A stretch of DNA of 64,000 nucleotides from positions 3,038,001-3,102,000 of the forward strand of contig JBHGNT010000009.1 of assembly GCA_043228905.1 (NCBI GenBank), written 5' to 3'. The stretch comes from Azolla caroliniana. Its lineage: Eukaryota > Polypodiophyta. A model generated the notes under the pieces. That model saw only the letters and a program-made list of their open reading frames with translations. It ran no database searches and was not told the DNA's origin. Of the stretch, positions 45,980 through 57,084 are shown one piece after another. Both the position numbers and the translations under genes were made by a program. Position 1 is the stretch's first letter. Every line of letters begins with the position of its first letter.

Positions 45980-47534
45980 AGAGTTAGGTCGGAAGTTGAA
46001 GGTTATCCGAACCGACACAGGTGGCAAATATAGAGGGCAATTCGAAGAGTACTGCAAGGCCCAAGGTATTCGAATCAAATACACAGTGCCGAAGATCCCT
46101 GAGTTAAATGGGCTTGCAGAGAGGATGATTCAGACGATTATGGAGAGAGTGAGAACCATGCTGTCACATGCTAAGCTACCAAAATCATATTGGGTTGAGG
46201 TGATGTATACGACTATTTATCTTATCAACAGATCTCCCTCAGTGCCATTGAAAGGTGATGTCCCATAGAGGATGTGGACAGGAAAGGAAGTCTTCTACCA
46301 ACACCTGAGGGTGTTCGGATGTTTGATGTATGTATGTGGCTAAAGATTAGAGGTCGAAGCTCGATAGTAAGTCGAAACCATGCATATTCCTTGGGTAGTC
46401 AAAGGATGAGTTCGGCTATAGGCTGTGGGACTTAGTCGACAAGAAGATAGTGAGGATTCGGGATATAGTCTTCTTGGAAGACAAGACAATCGAGGCAACA
46501 GAAGTTAGAATCAACCTCCCAGTCGATTCCCATTATCGTCGACTCAAGACCAGACGAACTAACACAATCGACTATTCGGAGACAGTCAGTCGGCACATCC
46601 GAATCCAAGTCGGTCGACTTAGAGCAACCGACCAATACATATGAGTTGCAGTTAGCAAATCTATTGAAGTCGATCAAAGAATACGAGTCGGACTCAACTA
46701 ATCCAGAACAACCGATCGACATGTATGAACCTGAGCCGAATGAAGAGTTGGTAGGACCAACCGACCTTGAGCTGACAATAGGAGGAAGGAGATATCCACT
46801 AAGGGAAAGGAGAGCACTAACTACATATGCCAGTTAATACATTCTCTTGACTGATGAAGGTGAGCTTGAGTGCTATGATAAAGCCATGGCTGACGAGCAC
46901 AAGGAGAAATGGAAGAGTGCAATGCAAGAAGAGATGGACTCCTTTGAGGAAAATTACAATCACAACTTGGTAGAGTTACTAAAAGGTAGGAGAGCAGTTA
47001 GGAATAAATGGGTCTATAAAGTAAAGATTGGAGAAGTCGACAACGCACCCAGATATAAAGCCCGCATTATGGTGAAGGGGTTTCAATAGAAAAAGGGTGT
47101 CGGCTTTCACGAAATATTCACACCAGTCGTAAAGATGACATCAATCTGAATTGTTCTGAGCATACCTGTCAGTATGGACCTAGAGATCGAACAATTGGAC
47201 GACAAGACAACATTCTTGCACGAAGAGCTTATTTGGATGAGAAATTTCCTTAGTGAGTTGGGAATGAAGCAAAGAGAGTTCTTGCTTCATTGTGACATTT
47301 AGAGCGCCATACATCTAGCCGAGAATGCTGCGTACCACTCCCGAACCAAACATATACAGAGGAGGTATCACTAGTTGCCGGAGAAAGTGGAAGAAGGAGA
47401 GTTTACCCTTGTGATGATCCATACTTATGACAATGGATCCGACATTCTCACGAAGAACCTACCGATGGACACACTCAGAGTCTGTCGAAAGAGGACAGGA
47501 ATAATTGACCCCACCCATAGTAGTGAAGGGGGAG
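45980..47534 (+). pseudogene. Ty1/copia pol remnant with an internal gap
   Basis: Integrase: VIRTDTGGKYRGQFEEYC, VPKIPELNGLAERMIQTIME (catalytic Glu block), LINRSPSVPLKGDVP. RT start: AMQEEMDSFEENYNHNLVEL, NKWVYKVKIGE, FTPVVKMTSI, IEQLDDKTTFLHEELI. Then it jumps near 47245 to the RNase H end: LSELGMKQREFLLHCD, IHLAENAAYHSRTKHIQRRY, GSDILTKNLPMD. The part from the catalytic RT box to the middle of RNase H is absent and is found inverted at 47838-48395. The polypurine tract GTGAAGGGGGAG is at 47522-47533. Stops abound. Confidence 0.9.
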
Positions 47535-47837
47535 TTTCTTCGGAATATGTCCCTCCTGTGGGAGGTGCCGACTATTCAACTGAGTAAGAGCTGACAGTCG
47601 AAGATGCGGAGAGTCGACTAGGAGAGTTGATAGTATAAGTGATCCAAGTCGAAGACATGACAAACTAGTCAGGCCGACTGGATGGTCGACGATAAGGCCG
47701 ACTAGTCGGGCCTATTGGACAATCGACACTGGAGTCAGCTAGTCGAATTGATTAGTTGATCAATTGGCTGATTAGCGACTGTTACTGTTATTATTAGTTA
47801 ATAATAGTAACAGACATATTTGTAAATAGCCCATATA
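47535..47837 (+). mobile_element. 3' LTR fragment of the copia element
   Basis: Follows the polypurine tract. Its U3 is rich in GTCGACTA-type words and ends at TTTGTAAATAGCCC, after which the minus-strand RT piece begins. It contains a 35-nt hairpin (47779-47813): CTGTTACTGTTATTA pairs with TAATAATAGTAACAG. Confidence 0.55.
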
Positions 47838-48395
47838 CCAGCTGACGACTCCGACAACATATCTGATGTCCGACGTGGTGCAGACCATCGCGTACATCAA
47901 GCTTCCAACTACTGAGGCATATGGAGCCTTGCTCATCTCAACCCTCTCTGTTTTCCTCTTCAGACATTCTCTCTTGGAAAACTTGCAATTTGTTGACAAT
48001 GTCGAGCCGACTAGCTTCACGTTTTCCATGTTGAGTCTCTGGAGCACCTTTGTCACGTATTTCTCCTGTCATAGCTACAACAACTTCTTTAACTTGTCCC
48101 TGACAATGTGCATTCCTAGGGCTTGCTTTGCCGAACCTATATCCTTCATCGCGAACAACTTGCTTAGGGTCTTTTTCAAGCTTTCGATTTTCTTCAGGTC
48201 CTATCCAACAATCAACATGTCATCAACGTCCAACAAGAGGATCAGGAAGTCTCCTCCTTCATAGTGGTCGGCTTGGGTCTTGTGGAAGTCATGATCTACC
48301 AAGAAGGACTCGAATTTCTGGTACCATTGTTAGGGTGCTTGCTTCAGGCCGTACAAGCTTTTCCTTAGATGGCATATGTTAGCCGGTCGGCTACC
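47838..48395 (-). pseudogene. Inverted copia RT/RNase H segment
   Basis: Minus strand: RKSLYGLKQAP, QWYQKFESFLVDHDFHKTQA, ILLLDVDDMLIVG (the YxDD box, here DVDD), KTLSKLFAMKDIGSAKQALG, VTKVLQRLNMENVKLVGSTL, YASVVGSLMYAMVCTTSDI. It covers almost exactly the stretch missing from the plus-strand copy at 45980-47534. It has two stops. Confidence 0.88.
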
Positions 48396-48963
48396 AAGGA
48401 TCGGAAGGTTGGAGTCGAACAAGTGTGGAAACAAGTCGGGGTCAGATTGCCAAAGTGGATCGATGAGTTAGAAAATAGAACTAAATATAGGTTAATATTT
48501 TGCTAGGTAGTAAAATAGTATATAGTTAGTTGAAAAAGTATTGTCGTAGTTCTTGCCGAACATGGCAAGTGTAAATCTTGGAAGAGAGACTCTCGGATCA
48601 CCTATAATAAGGGACTGAGAGCATTGTAATTTGATTGTTCTATTTTTTGTTTTATTATAAGTTAGTAGTTAGTTATCTATTGTGTCAACTATAATATTTT
48701 ATTGTATGCTTAACGGTTTTGTGTCTGTGTCGAACTTCTGGTTACCACACTTGCTAATTACCATATTAAATTGAATAGTCGTTCATCAAATACTTAGCAA
48801 CCAGAGTAGTGTTTTCTGTAAATCAAGCCCGAGTATAGACTAGTACTAGTAATCCAATTTCTTACCACAATCATCTTGACAAAACGTTCAAGGAAGAACG
48901 TTTGACCTATTGTGTCTATCTTGTTACACAGGAGTCGACTGTCGGCAGATCAACACAATATTT
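48396..48963 (+). mobile_element. LTR of a plus-strand Ty3/gypsy element (left end uncertain)
   Basis: The right end (GTCGGCAGATCA, then ACACAATA before the primer site) matches the layout at the 5' LTR of the 9.2-kb element (GTCGGCAAAG...ACACAGTATAATTTTGGC). The left boundary, about 48400-48480, was not fixed. Confidence 0.5.
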
Positions 48964-48989
48964 TGGCACGCCCGGTGGGACTCGAACCC
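48964..48989 (+). promoter_or_regulatory. Primer binding site extending into the T arm
   Basis: Starts TGGCACGCCCGGTGGGAC and continues through a T-arm complement to 48989, 26 bases in all. It is the longest tRNA-complementary stretch in the window and defines the primer used by this gypsy family. The tRNA isotype is undetermined. Confidence 0.8.
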
Positions 48990-49008
48990 ACAATCCCTTG
49001 ATGACAAC

Positions 49009-50104
49009 ATTTGCCACCGAATGGGGAGTATTCGTGGTAGTGGTGAATCTGATGTTGGGATTAGGAAAAGACATCGTTCACCACCGAATGGGGAGTATTT
49101 CTTGGTAGTGGTGATGATGTTTGTCTTGAAAACAACTTCGATGACATTTCAGAGAGTCATCTAAGAAATTTTTTCAGATTATATACCAACATTTATGTAG
49201 GTATTCTTGGACGATTTTGGAGTTTATAGCAGGAAACCCGACCATTTTGAACATCTCTGACTATGCTTAGAATAGTGTCGCCAAGGTTGACTTAGTCTGA
49301 ATCCAACTAAATGTGCATTCGGTGTAACGAGTGGTACGTTGCTTGGCCATATCGTCAGTCAAGAAGGTATTACTGTCGACCCAAACAAAGTGAAAGCTAT
49401 AACGGAGGCTCCATCGCCAACAAATGCCAAAAGCTTGAGTAGATTTTTGGGTCAAATAAGATGGCATAGTCGAATGATTTGGTACCTAGTTGATGTGGCC
49501 ACACCTCTACATGCGATAGTACACAAAGTACCTCTTCAATGGACAACTGCCGAACAAGATGCGTACGACTATCTCAAGAAGATGTTGACAAAGGTACCAG
49601 TCGTACAACCACCCGTTTGGGAAAAATGATTTTCATGTCTTTGTGGACGCTTCCGATGTCGCAATCGAAAGTTCTTTAATGCAGTTGTCGGAGCTGAACT
49701 GGTACCAGTCAGTATACTATGCGAGTCCGAAATTATCAACTGCTGAACACAATTATTCGACAACCGAACGTGAGGCTCTCAGAATGGTCTATAACATTAA
49801 CAAATTCCGACATTATCAGTGGGGTTGAAAATTCACATTTCATGTCGATCATTCGACATTATTGTACTTAGTCTCCAAACAAGAATTAATAGGTAAATTG
49901 GCCAGGTAAATTCAAATTCGATATAATTCATCGACCAGGGGTCCAACATGCAGTAGCTGAGTATCTCAATCCACTAGAATATGAAGTGCTAGGTACAGGA
50001 GTGGATGATGATTTTCCCAATGCACAACTCTTCCGAGTCGGCACAGTGGTTTCGATTGAAGTAGACGAAGAGACGACTAATTTATGGATCACGGAAATGT
50101 CAAT
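49009..50104 (+). pseudogene. Internally deleted gypsy RT/RNase H
   Basis: Directly behind the leader, gag and protease are missing and RT starts at FATEWGVFVVVV, present twice (49012 and 49082). Then FLDDFGVYSRKPDHFEHL, LLGHIVSQEGITVDPNKVKA, KSLSRFLGQIRWHSRMIWYL, and RNase H (STAEHNYSTTEREALRMVYN, FHVDHSTLLYLVSKQE-like in shifted frames). It is the same family as the 9.2-kb element, opposite strand. The LINE at 50105 interrupts it. Confidence 0.88.
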
Positions 50105-50119
50105 CACAATCTCTATATG

Positions 50120-50172
<53 letters not shown>

Positions 50173-50435
50173 AAAGCTCTCTGTAAGTTCACTCCGGCCA
50201 TCTTTTTCTACGTTCTATAGCTCGTTAGAAAGCTCTTTGAGAGAGCTTTCTAAAGAATGTTCATTTATTGAATTCCGTTACCACGGCGAGAAGTTATGAG
50301 CATTTTCATCCGCAGCCATCTTTGCCCCACGGTTCCTCAAACGGAAGGTAGATTTTGATGCCCTAAATCGAGTGAAAGGTACATTCTCTCTCCTTCCCTC
50401 TCTATCTCTCTTTTCCCGTAGGGTTTGTCCCTACA

Positions 50436-51305
50436 ATGGCAAATACTCGTAAAATCGCCGCAAAGTTCGGGGGTATGATTGATAATGAGCCGAGATCACC
50501 AACAAATCTCGATTCTAATGCAATGGACAAAATGCTTATGAGTCACTTGATTTCTCTTCAAGAAACCATAAACAAGCAAGGTGAAGAGATTAGGATGTTA
50601 ATGAAAGAGAATACTAAGCTCCAAAGTGTTGTCATTGAGAATGAAAGTCTTAAACAAGTGGTTGCAAAACTTCAAGAAGAGATTCAAGAATGTAAAAGAG
50701 CTTCTTTTGAAACAAATGAGCGCCTTAACAAGATTGAGTTAAAGGAAACATTAAAAGAAGAAAAATTGGACATGATGAGGCGGGATGTAAGTGAGATGAA
50801 AAATGTATGTACAACGAAGTCATGGGCCGATGTATGTGGTGGGGATGTGTTATCAAACTCATCTAATATGCATGTGATGCATCAAGAGAAGAATATAGAA
50901 AGCATAGATGTCCGAGAATTGAAAGAACGTGAACGACGATCAAAGAACGTTGCCGTCCATGGGATTAAAGAAGAGAGTATGGAAACACCCGCATCCCTTG
51001 GAAAGGCCATTGGTGAATTTTTTAGCATGCATTATGGGATGTCAGATGTGAATGTTTATGGGGCACACCGAGTTGGGAAACATGGTGTTACTCGCTTTGG
51101 AGAAAGGCCTATTGTATGCACAATGACAGATGATACAAAGCGGCGAATCATACTCGAAAATAGTTGGGTATACCTCAAAGGTACACAATGCTTTGTGAGT
51201 GAAGATCGTACTATCTCACAACAAAATGCTTGTCGTAAAGCATATGAAGAAAGATTGAAAAACAAGGTTAAGGATGTGCCTAAAGATGGAAATGTAGGCA
51301 AATAG
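50436..51305 (+). CDS. LINE ORF1 protein (coiled coil plus RRM-like, L1 ORF1p type)
   Basis: 289 aa, uninterrupted, MANTRKIAAKFGGMI at the start. Residues about 30-120 form a coiled coil (LISLQETINKQGEEIRMLMK, LKQVVAKLQEEIQECKR). KSWADVCGGD follows, then an RRM-like and C-terminal domain (SKNVAVHGIKEESMETPASL, VYGAHRVGKHG, RIILENSWVYLKGTQCFVSE, QNACRKAYEERLKNK). ORF1 proteins bind element RNA and form the RNP. The start follows a CT-rich 5' UTR; the stop is 6 bases before the ORF2 frame. No zinc knuckle is seen. Confidence 0.88.
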   Translation: MANTRKIAAKFGGMIDNEPRSPTNLDSNAMDKMLMSHLISLQETINKQGEEIRMLMKENTKLQSVVIENESLKQVVAKLQEEIQECKRASFETNERLNKIELKETLKEEKLDMMRRDVSEMKNVCTTKSWADVCGGDVLSNSSNMHVMHQEKNIESIDVRELKERERRSKNVAVHGIKEESMETPASLGKAIGEFFSMHYGMSDVNVYGAHRVGKHGVTRFGERPIVCTMTDDTKRRIILENSWVYLKGTQCFVSEDRTISQQNACRKAYEERLKNKVKDVPKDGNVGK

Positions 51306-51311
51306 GGACAC

Positions 51312-54300
51312 GTGATCTATGAGACTAACCCATGCCTTTTACGACTATGCTTTTGGAATTGCAATGGATACCCATGGAATGCGGGATTTGGCATAGAGGA
51401 GTTCACTGATGACTCGGATATCACACTTCTTGTTGAAACATGGGAGCATGATACTCAAAGGATTCAAGGTTTAGGAAACTATAATGTACACTCTTTGATA
51501 TGGAAGAAAAATCCAAGACAAAGAAGAGGACAAGGAGGGGTGACATGTTTGATTAAGAAGGAAATAGAGAAATATGTGTCAATCATAAAAAATGATGAAA
51601 ATAAAGGCTACATATGGCTCAAAATAGAAACACCTAATGATTTGCCCACTTTTGTAGTTGGATGTTACATTCCTCATCAAGATTCTAACTTTTATGCTTA
51701 TTTGGATAAAGATCAACCATTTGCCAATATAGAAGATGATATTGCTTATTTCAAATCCAAAGGGGAAGTTATTGTCTTTGGTGACATGAATGCTCGTACA
51801 AGAAGTTTCCAACTTGACTCACAAGAATATTTCATGCCACATATCTCAAGGATGCAAGAGGATATGCAAATGTATAACCGCTCTTCTAGCGATGAAAAAG
51901 ATCCGGACCAATTTGGGAAGTTACTCCTACAAATGTGCAATAGTACCGGATTGCTTATTGCAAATGGTATTTCCTTATGGCCCAACACTAATGGTTTTAC
52001 ATGTAGAAAACACAATGACAATAGTGTAATTGATTATGTGCTACTTTTCGAAGGTATTTTGGATCGTATACATAAATTCTCACTTGGTGAATGGACACCG
52101 GAATCCGATCATAGGCCTTTATGTATTGATCTCAAATGTATGCATAGGTTTGATTGTGAGAAGGCTATTGAAGATAATAAACAACCGCACTTGAGCATGA
52201 ACCTTAAGCGAGCACCCATGTATTCCAAGATGGTTGAGGATATGTTACAAATGACAAAGATACAACATGGTGTCACACTAGAATGCAAATGGGAAGCTTT
52301 CAAGAAAGTCATTCTCTCATGTACAAACAAATGTTTTTCGACCAATCGCACATCTTGGAAATGCACCAAGAAACTTAGGAAAAAATGGTTTGATAAAGAA
52401 TGTCGTGAAGCTCGAAAGTGCCTTATGATTTTGGATATAGTTAAGGATAAAGAGATTTACCAAAAGCATTTGCATGAGTATAAAAGACTTATTCAAAGAA
52501 CGAGAAGAATATGGGAAGTTACTCAACAATTTATCCAAACGCAAGAGAAAGCACATGCATGTGCTAAATTTTGGGGAAATCTAAAGGGAAAACGTGTTGA
52601 GAGTTATGGTGACTTAACTCTTCACGACTTGTCTATGCATTGTAAGAATTTATATGAGTTATCACTTGCCGGAAAGATGATGTGTTATGGTTCTCTTTCA
52701 CATATGCCTCCCTTCTTTACAATTGAAGATATATGCATAGGACTTAAGAAATTGGCCTCTCGAAAGGCAAGTGATCTTCAATGTATAAAGGTTGAAATGC
52801 TCAAATGGACGGGAAAGGAAGCACATATATGGATAAGCGATATGTTTAATGATGCATTGCAACATGGTATGCCATACGATTGGACTACAAATTGGATCAA
52901 ACCTTTACATAAAGGTGGAGATATAAATAATGTAAACAATTATCGAACCATCATGGTTGGCTCATTAATGGCAAAACTATTTGGATGTATAATGGAATCA
53001 AAGATAAGTGTATGGGCTGAAAAAAGTGGTAAGAGAGCTTATGGACAAGCTGGCTTTTGGAAATACCATAGCACCATTGATCACCTTATCACCCTTCGAG
53101 TATTAATGGAGGAAAGTCACCTTAGAGGTAAAGGTTTATATTGTTGCTTTGTAGACTTCAAGAAAGCTTTTGATATGGTACCTCGTGAGCATCTTTGGAG
53201 GCGAATGGAAGAACTTGAGGTGCCAAGTGAATATATGCTTGCAATTTCCTGAATTTATGAGAAGGTTATATGTTGTGTGCGCATGAGAGATAAACTTTCA
53301 GATTTTTTCAAAAGCACTATTGGTGTTAAGCAAGGATGCCCACTCTCACCAACACTATTTGGTCTATGCATTGATGAATTGGACGGATTAGTTACCAAGT
53401 TTGCAAAGGAAGAATGTGTTGAAGAAGTTGTCATTGGGAATGTTGTGATTATGCTTTTGCTATATGCAGATGATGTAGTGCTTTTTGCAAATACTTTAGG
53501 AGATGCACAAAAGCTTATGAAGGCATTGGAAATTTTTTGCATGCATACTAAATTAAGTGTCAATAGCTCTAAAACAAAGATTATGCTTGTGAAGAGCCAA
53601 AAAAGAGATAAACCATGCATTACGTACAACAATGAGCCACTTGAATGTGTGGAAAGCTTCAAATATCTTGGCCTTGAAGTTCCTTCAAATCATAGATGGA
53701 ATGAATGTGCTACGTGCCGCTTAGAGGCGGGCAAGCAAACATACTATGCATTTGAGAACACATGCAATCTGGGAGATATTAAGTGTTGGGTCCTCAAGAA
53801 ATATCTTTTTGACACTTTGGTGACACCGGTTCTTCTCTATGGGGTGGAAGTATGGGGCGGTAACATCCCTAAATCTATGTGGAAAGAGTTTCTTACCAAG
53901 TTTCTACAAGTTAAGAAACAAACACCCTATACCCTCCTCCTCCTTGAGACGGGATCACTTCCCATTGAGATCATGGCCATGGAAAGGGTTGTTGAATACA
54001 TGCTTAAGGTTCAAAAAAGTTCCTCACATCGACTTCCTAGAATTGCGTGGGAAGCAAGCAAAAAGATCCAAAAGACACATAAAAGCAAAATTTTGTGTTC
54101 CGGTTGGATGCAAGATATAGAAAAATGGTTTGGTAGATGGGATGCGAGACACTTGCTTCATGATGCATCATTAGATTCCTCTGTAAATGAGGCATTCTTG
54201 CAACGCCAATGTATCATGACATGGGACAAATGTGGAGGCTCACGCTTCACACATTATACTACACATGTTGCACCTAACTACAAAACCATATTCTTTGCGG

Positions 54301-54665
54301 AACGGGGAAATCGTACACATCCATACATGTTAGAGCCCATACCGTTATCTGCCATTCGAACCATTGCTTCCATGTGACTTAGCTCACATGCATTGCGATG
54401 TGAAACAGGGCGTTGGGGTACAAGTGATGAGAGTGGTCGGTTATGCACACTTTGCCGTAAACAAGTTCGCGAGTCTGAGTATCACACTTTGATACAATGC
54501 TCTGCCTTTGATCATATTCGACCATGCTTTCCACATCTCTTCGATCGAGCCCAATCTTTGCATGAATTCCTCTCACAACCACAATGTGCACTCTCGATTG
54601 CAACATTCATTGGTAATGTTCTTGAACATCGAGAGTCACTACTCACTTTCACACGTATCACGTGA
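51312..54665 (+). pseudogene. LINE ORF2 (AP endonuclease, RT, zinc knuckle), two TGA stops
   Basis: One frame of 1118 codons. Endonuclease at 1-300: FWNCNG, LLVETWEHD, VFGDMNART, VIDYVLLF, ESDHRPL. RT at about 470-860: ASDLQCIKVEMLKWTGKEAH, YRTIMVGSLMAKLFG, CCFVDFKKAFDMVPREHLWR (motif A), KQGCPLSPTLFGLCIDEL, LLYADDVVLFA (catalytic box). C-terminus: ALRCETGRWG and the cluster CTLCRKQVRESEYHTLIQC (Cx2Cx8Hx4C). Only two in-frame stops occur, TGA 53250-53252 and TGA 54375-54377, each one C-to-T from an Arg codon. Otherwise intact, hence young. Confidence 0.9.
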
Positions 54666-54789
54666 AATGTAATATTTTTGGTCTCATAGGTCATATTTGA
54701 CCTCCGAAGACGATAATATAATCTATCTATCTATCTATCTCTCTCTCTCTTAGCACATATGTTCATCTCGAACTGTCAGTTAGTCTCCC

Positions 54790-55075
54790 TCCCTCTCTCT
54801 CTCCCTCCCTCCCTCTCTCTCCTCCCCCCTTCTACTCGCTGATTCCCGAGGTTCGTACCTCTTCTCCTCCTCTCTGTCTCTCTTCTACCTTCTATACAGG
54901 TGTCTGCAGACTCCAAACACGTCACTGCTCGTCCTTCGTACCTCCTCTCCCCCTTTGTCTCTCTTCCACCTTCTACATAGGTTTCTACAGACTCCAAGCA
55001 CATCACTGCTCCTCTTTCGTACCTCCTGTCCTCCTCTATGTCTCTCTTCCACCTTCTGCATAGGTCTTTCAACCT
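54790..55075. repeat. CT-rich tandem repeat, ~85-bp unit
   Basis: Three diverged copies of a unit containing TTCGTACCTC, TGTCTCTCTTC and CACCTTCTAC-ATAGG, then AGACTCCAA-CAC-TCACTGCTC. It is preceded by CCCTCTCT runs (54785-54835). Confidence 0.85.
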
Positions 55076-55673
55076 CTCTAGGGTTAGTTGCGTTCTCTCT
55101 CCCTCAACTGACCTTGTTCTCCCTCACTGTTAGGTGTTCTGTGCTCACCGTGTCCTAACGACATCGACCTCTGCTCTGCTGGTCGTGTCCCCTCTACTGG
55201 TTCTGACCTCTGCTTTGCTCTACCTCCAGGTGTTCTCAAGTCATTGTGTTCCCTCTACCTGGTGTGTCTGTTTGCTTGCAACCCATGCTTCAAACGTGTC
55301 CCCTCTACAAGGACTTCAGAAAGGTAATCCTGCTATCTGCAACCCTAACGACATTTGAAAAGGTAATCCTGCTTTAGGCTTACCTTCACATTCTGCTACA
55401 TGTTAGGGTTTTGTTGTTGTTGTTAGTGTTGTTCTCCGTTGATCATTTCAGACACTTGTACATGCATATGCTTGAAATTGAGAGTGTTTTACATGCATAT
55501 GTCATTTATTGCATGATTTAGAATTCGGTACATGTTGACATATTGGAAGATGGTTCTATGATGGTACGTTGCAATGATTTTCCATGGTTTAGCATGTATA
55601 TGTTGTGTATCGGGAGTTGTGATTGCTGAAAAAAGACAGTTTTGATTGATCTATTGTTATTTACTATTATTGT
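55076..55673 (+). other. Upstream region of the RING-motif gene
   Basis: CT-rich, then T/G-rich sequence with GTGTTCTGTGCTC-like and CCTCTAC words. It contains possible intron borders (for example CTCCAGG at about 55228) but no coding frame. It may be 5' UTR and first intron. No TATA box was assigned. Confidence 0.35.
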
Positions 55674-57007
55674 GTGTGTGAGGTGAAGAAGAGAGATAAG
55701 ACTCAAATGACAAGGAAGACACCCACGAAGACGAAAATGGTCAAAGAAAATGTCAGCACGCCATGCAAGGAAAGAAAAAGGACCCCCATCAAAGAAAGTA
55801 CGATGACCCCCACCAGAGGGAGGTTTAAGTTGTCAACATCTCAGGGCAAGAAAATGTTCACAAACATCCTTCGAGGTAGAAAGTTAGGATGGGGATATTT
55901 CCTTCGTGGACGACCTGACACTTATGAAGACGTAGACATGTGGATGATCAAAACATGGGGCTCATCACAACCAGAGACAAGGAGAGGTTTTCACCTCACT
56001 CAATTGAAGAAGGATTATATCATTGAACTAAAGTCACGATATGAACAAGTTTATGATACAAAACATATCCTAAACAATGAGGTAGGAACTATTTTTGCAC
56101 GTGCATTTGCATGTGAACTCCATGGTGGCATTGAAGTTGATTGGGAAGATTTTGCTCATCATCGATCATCACATTATAGAGGGTCCTCAAGTACCAACAG
56201 TACTATGAAGTCTGAGGATACCTGTCACATTGAAATCCCAACTAGGACATCTGTGTTGACTAAACAGATTGCAAAAGAAAGAGTTACACTGACAGAAAAA
56301 CATGAACAACGATTGTTGCGTTGCATAGCTTCCATGAAAACAAGAATGCAAGCGCTGCTCACCGATTTGGAATAAGTTTCATCTAGTGAGATGGCGGTAG
56401 AGAAACAATTCACATCTATATCGAATACATACGAATGGATAACAACAACAATCCAACATTCTGAAAACGATGTGTTGAAAGAGGAGTTGAAGAAGGAGCT
56501 GACAAATATGGGCACTCAACTAGGAAAACAGAAGAAAGATCTAGACACATGGAGGTAATCTCGTTCTGAAATTGATGATAAGTTATCAACCTCAAAAAGT
56601 CACTCTGAGAGCTTGACATGTTTGATGAAGGGTCTAAAAGATAAAGGTTTAGATCCTCTATGGCCAGAAGTAGTTGAACATCCCACTTGCAATGAAAGTA
56701 CCATTACAAGAATTATTGTATCAAGGTAATGGTTTATATTTTTACAAGTTGACCTTCTATTGTATAAAATATCATCATTGCTAATATAGTGTATATTGTT
56801 TCTCGTATTTGAAGGTGTGTATTCTGTGGCCTTGGATTCAAGTTTGAGGCCATGGATGTTATCATTACACCATGCTTGCACACATATCATTGTTTATGCA
56901 TTAAGTACCATTTTGAGAAAGAAAATATATGTTTACACTGTAAAAGTACAGTTGGCGCCGAATGGTACTTAACTTGGGGTTTGAAAGTACATTCCTATGG
57001 TATGTGA
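55674..57007 (+). pseudogene. Unrecognised multi-exon gene with RING-H2 motif, 5' half
   Basis: Start ATG 55674 or the next in frame. A basic N-terminus (KTPTKTKM, KERKRTPIKE) is followed by an unrecognised domain (KLGWGYFLRGRPDTYEDVDM, ETRRGFHLTQLKKDYIIELK, EVGTIFARAFACELHGGIEV). A helical region (LTEKHEQRLLRCIASMKTRM, VLKEELKKELTNMGTQLG) comes next. Exon 1 ends TCAAG|GTAATG at 56725 and exon 2 starts after TTTGAAG at 56815. Exon 2 encodes a textbook RING-H2 spacing: Cx2C x15 CxHx2Hx2C x10 Cx2C, beginning CVFCG. RING-H2 proteins are usually ubiquitin ligases. TAA stops at 56373 and 56556 break it unless spliced around; both could come from CAA. I do not recognise the family. Confidence 0.5.
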
Positions 57008-57084
57008 TTAAGAACATATGTAATTTTTATACTATGCTTTTATAATTTTAACATTTGGTTATGGTCTTATACCCATGAGTATTG

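Larger units (their letters stand above)
50105..54750 (+). mobile_element. Nearly complete LINE (non-LTR retrotransposon)
   Basis: Order: CT microsatellite and 5' UTR (50123-50435), ORF1 (50436-51305), 6-base gap, ORF2 (51312-54665), short 3' UTR, (ATCT)n/(CT)n tail (54721-54750). The simple-repeat tail in place of poly(A) is typical of several plant LINE clades. It sits inside the gypsy RNase H remnant. Target duplications were not identified. Confidence 0.88.
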
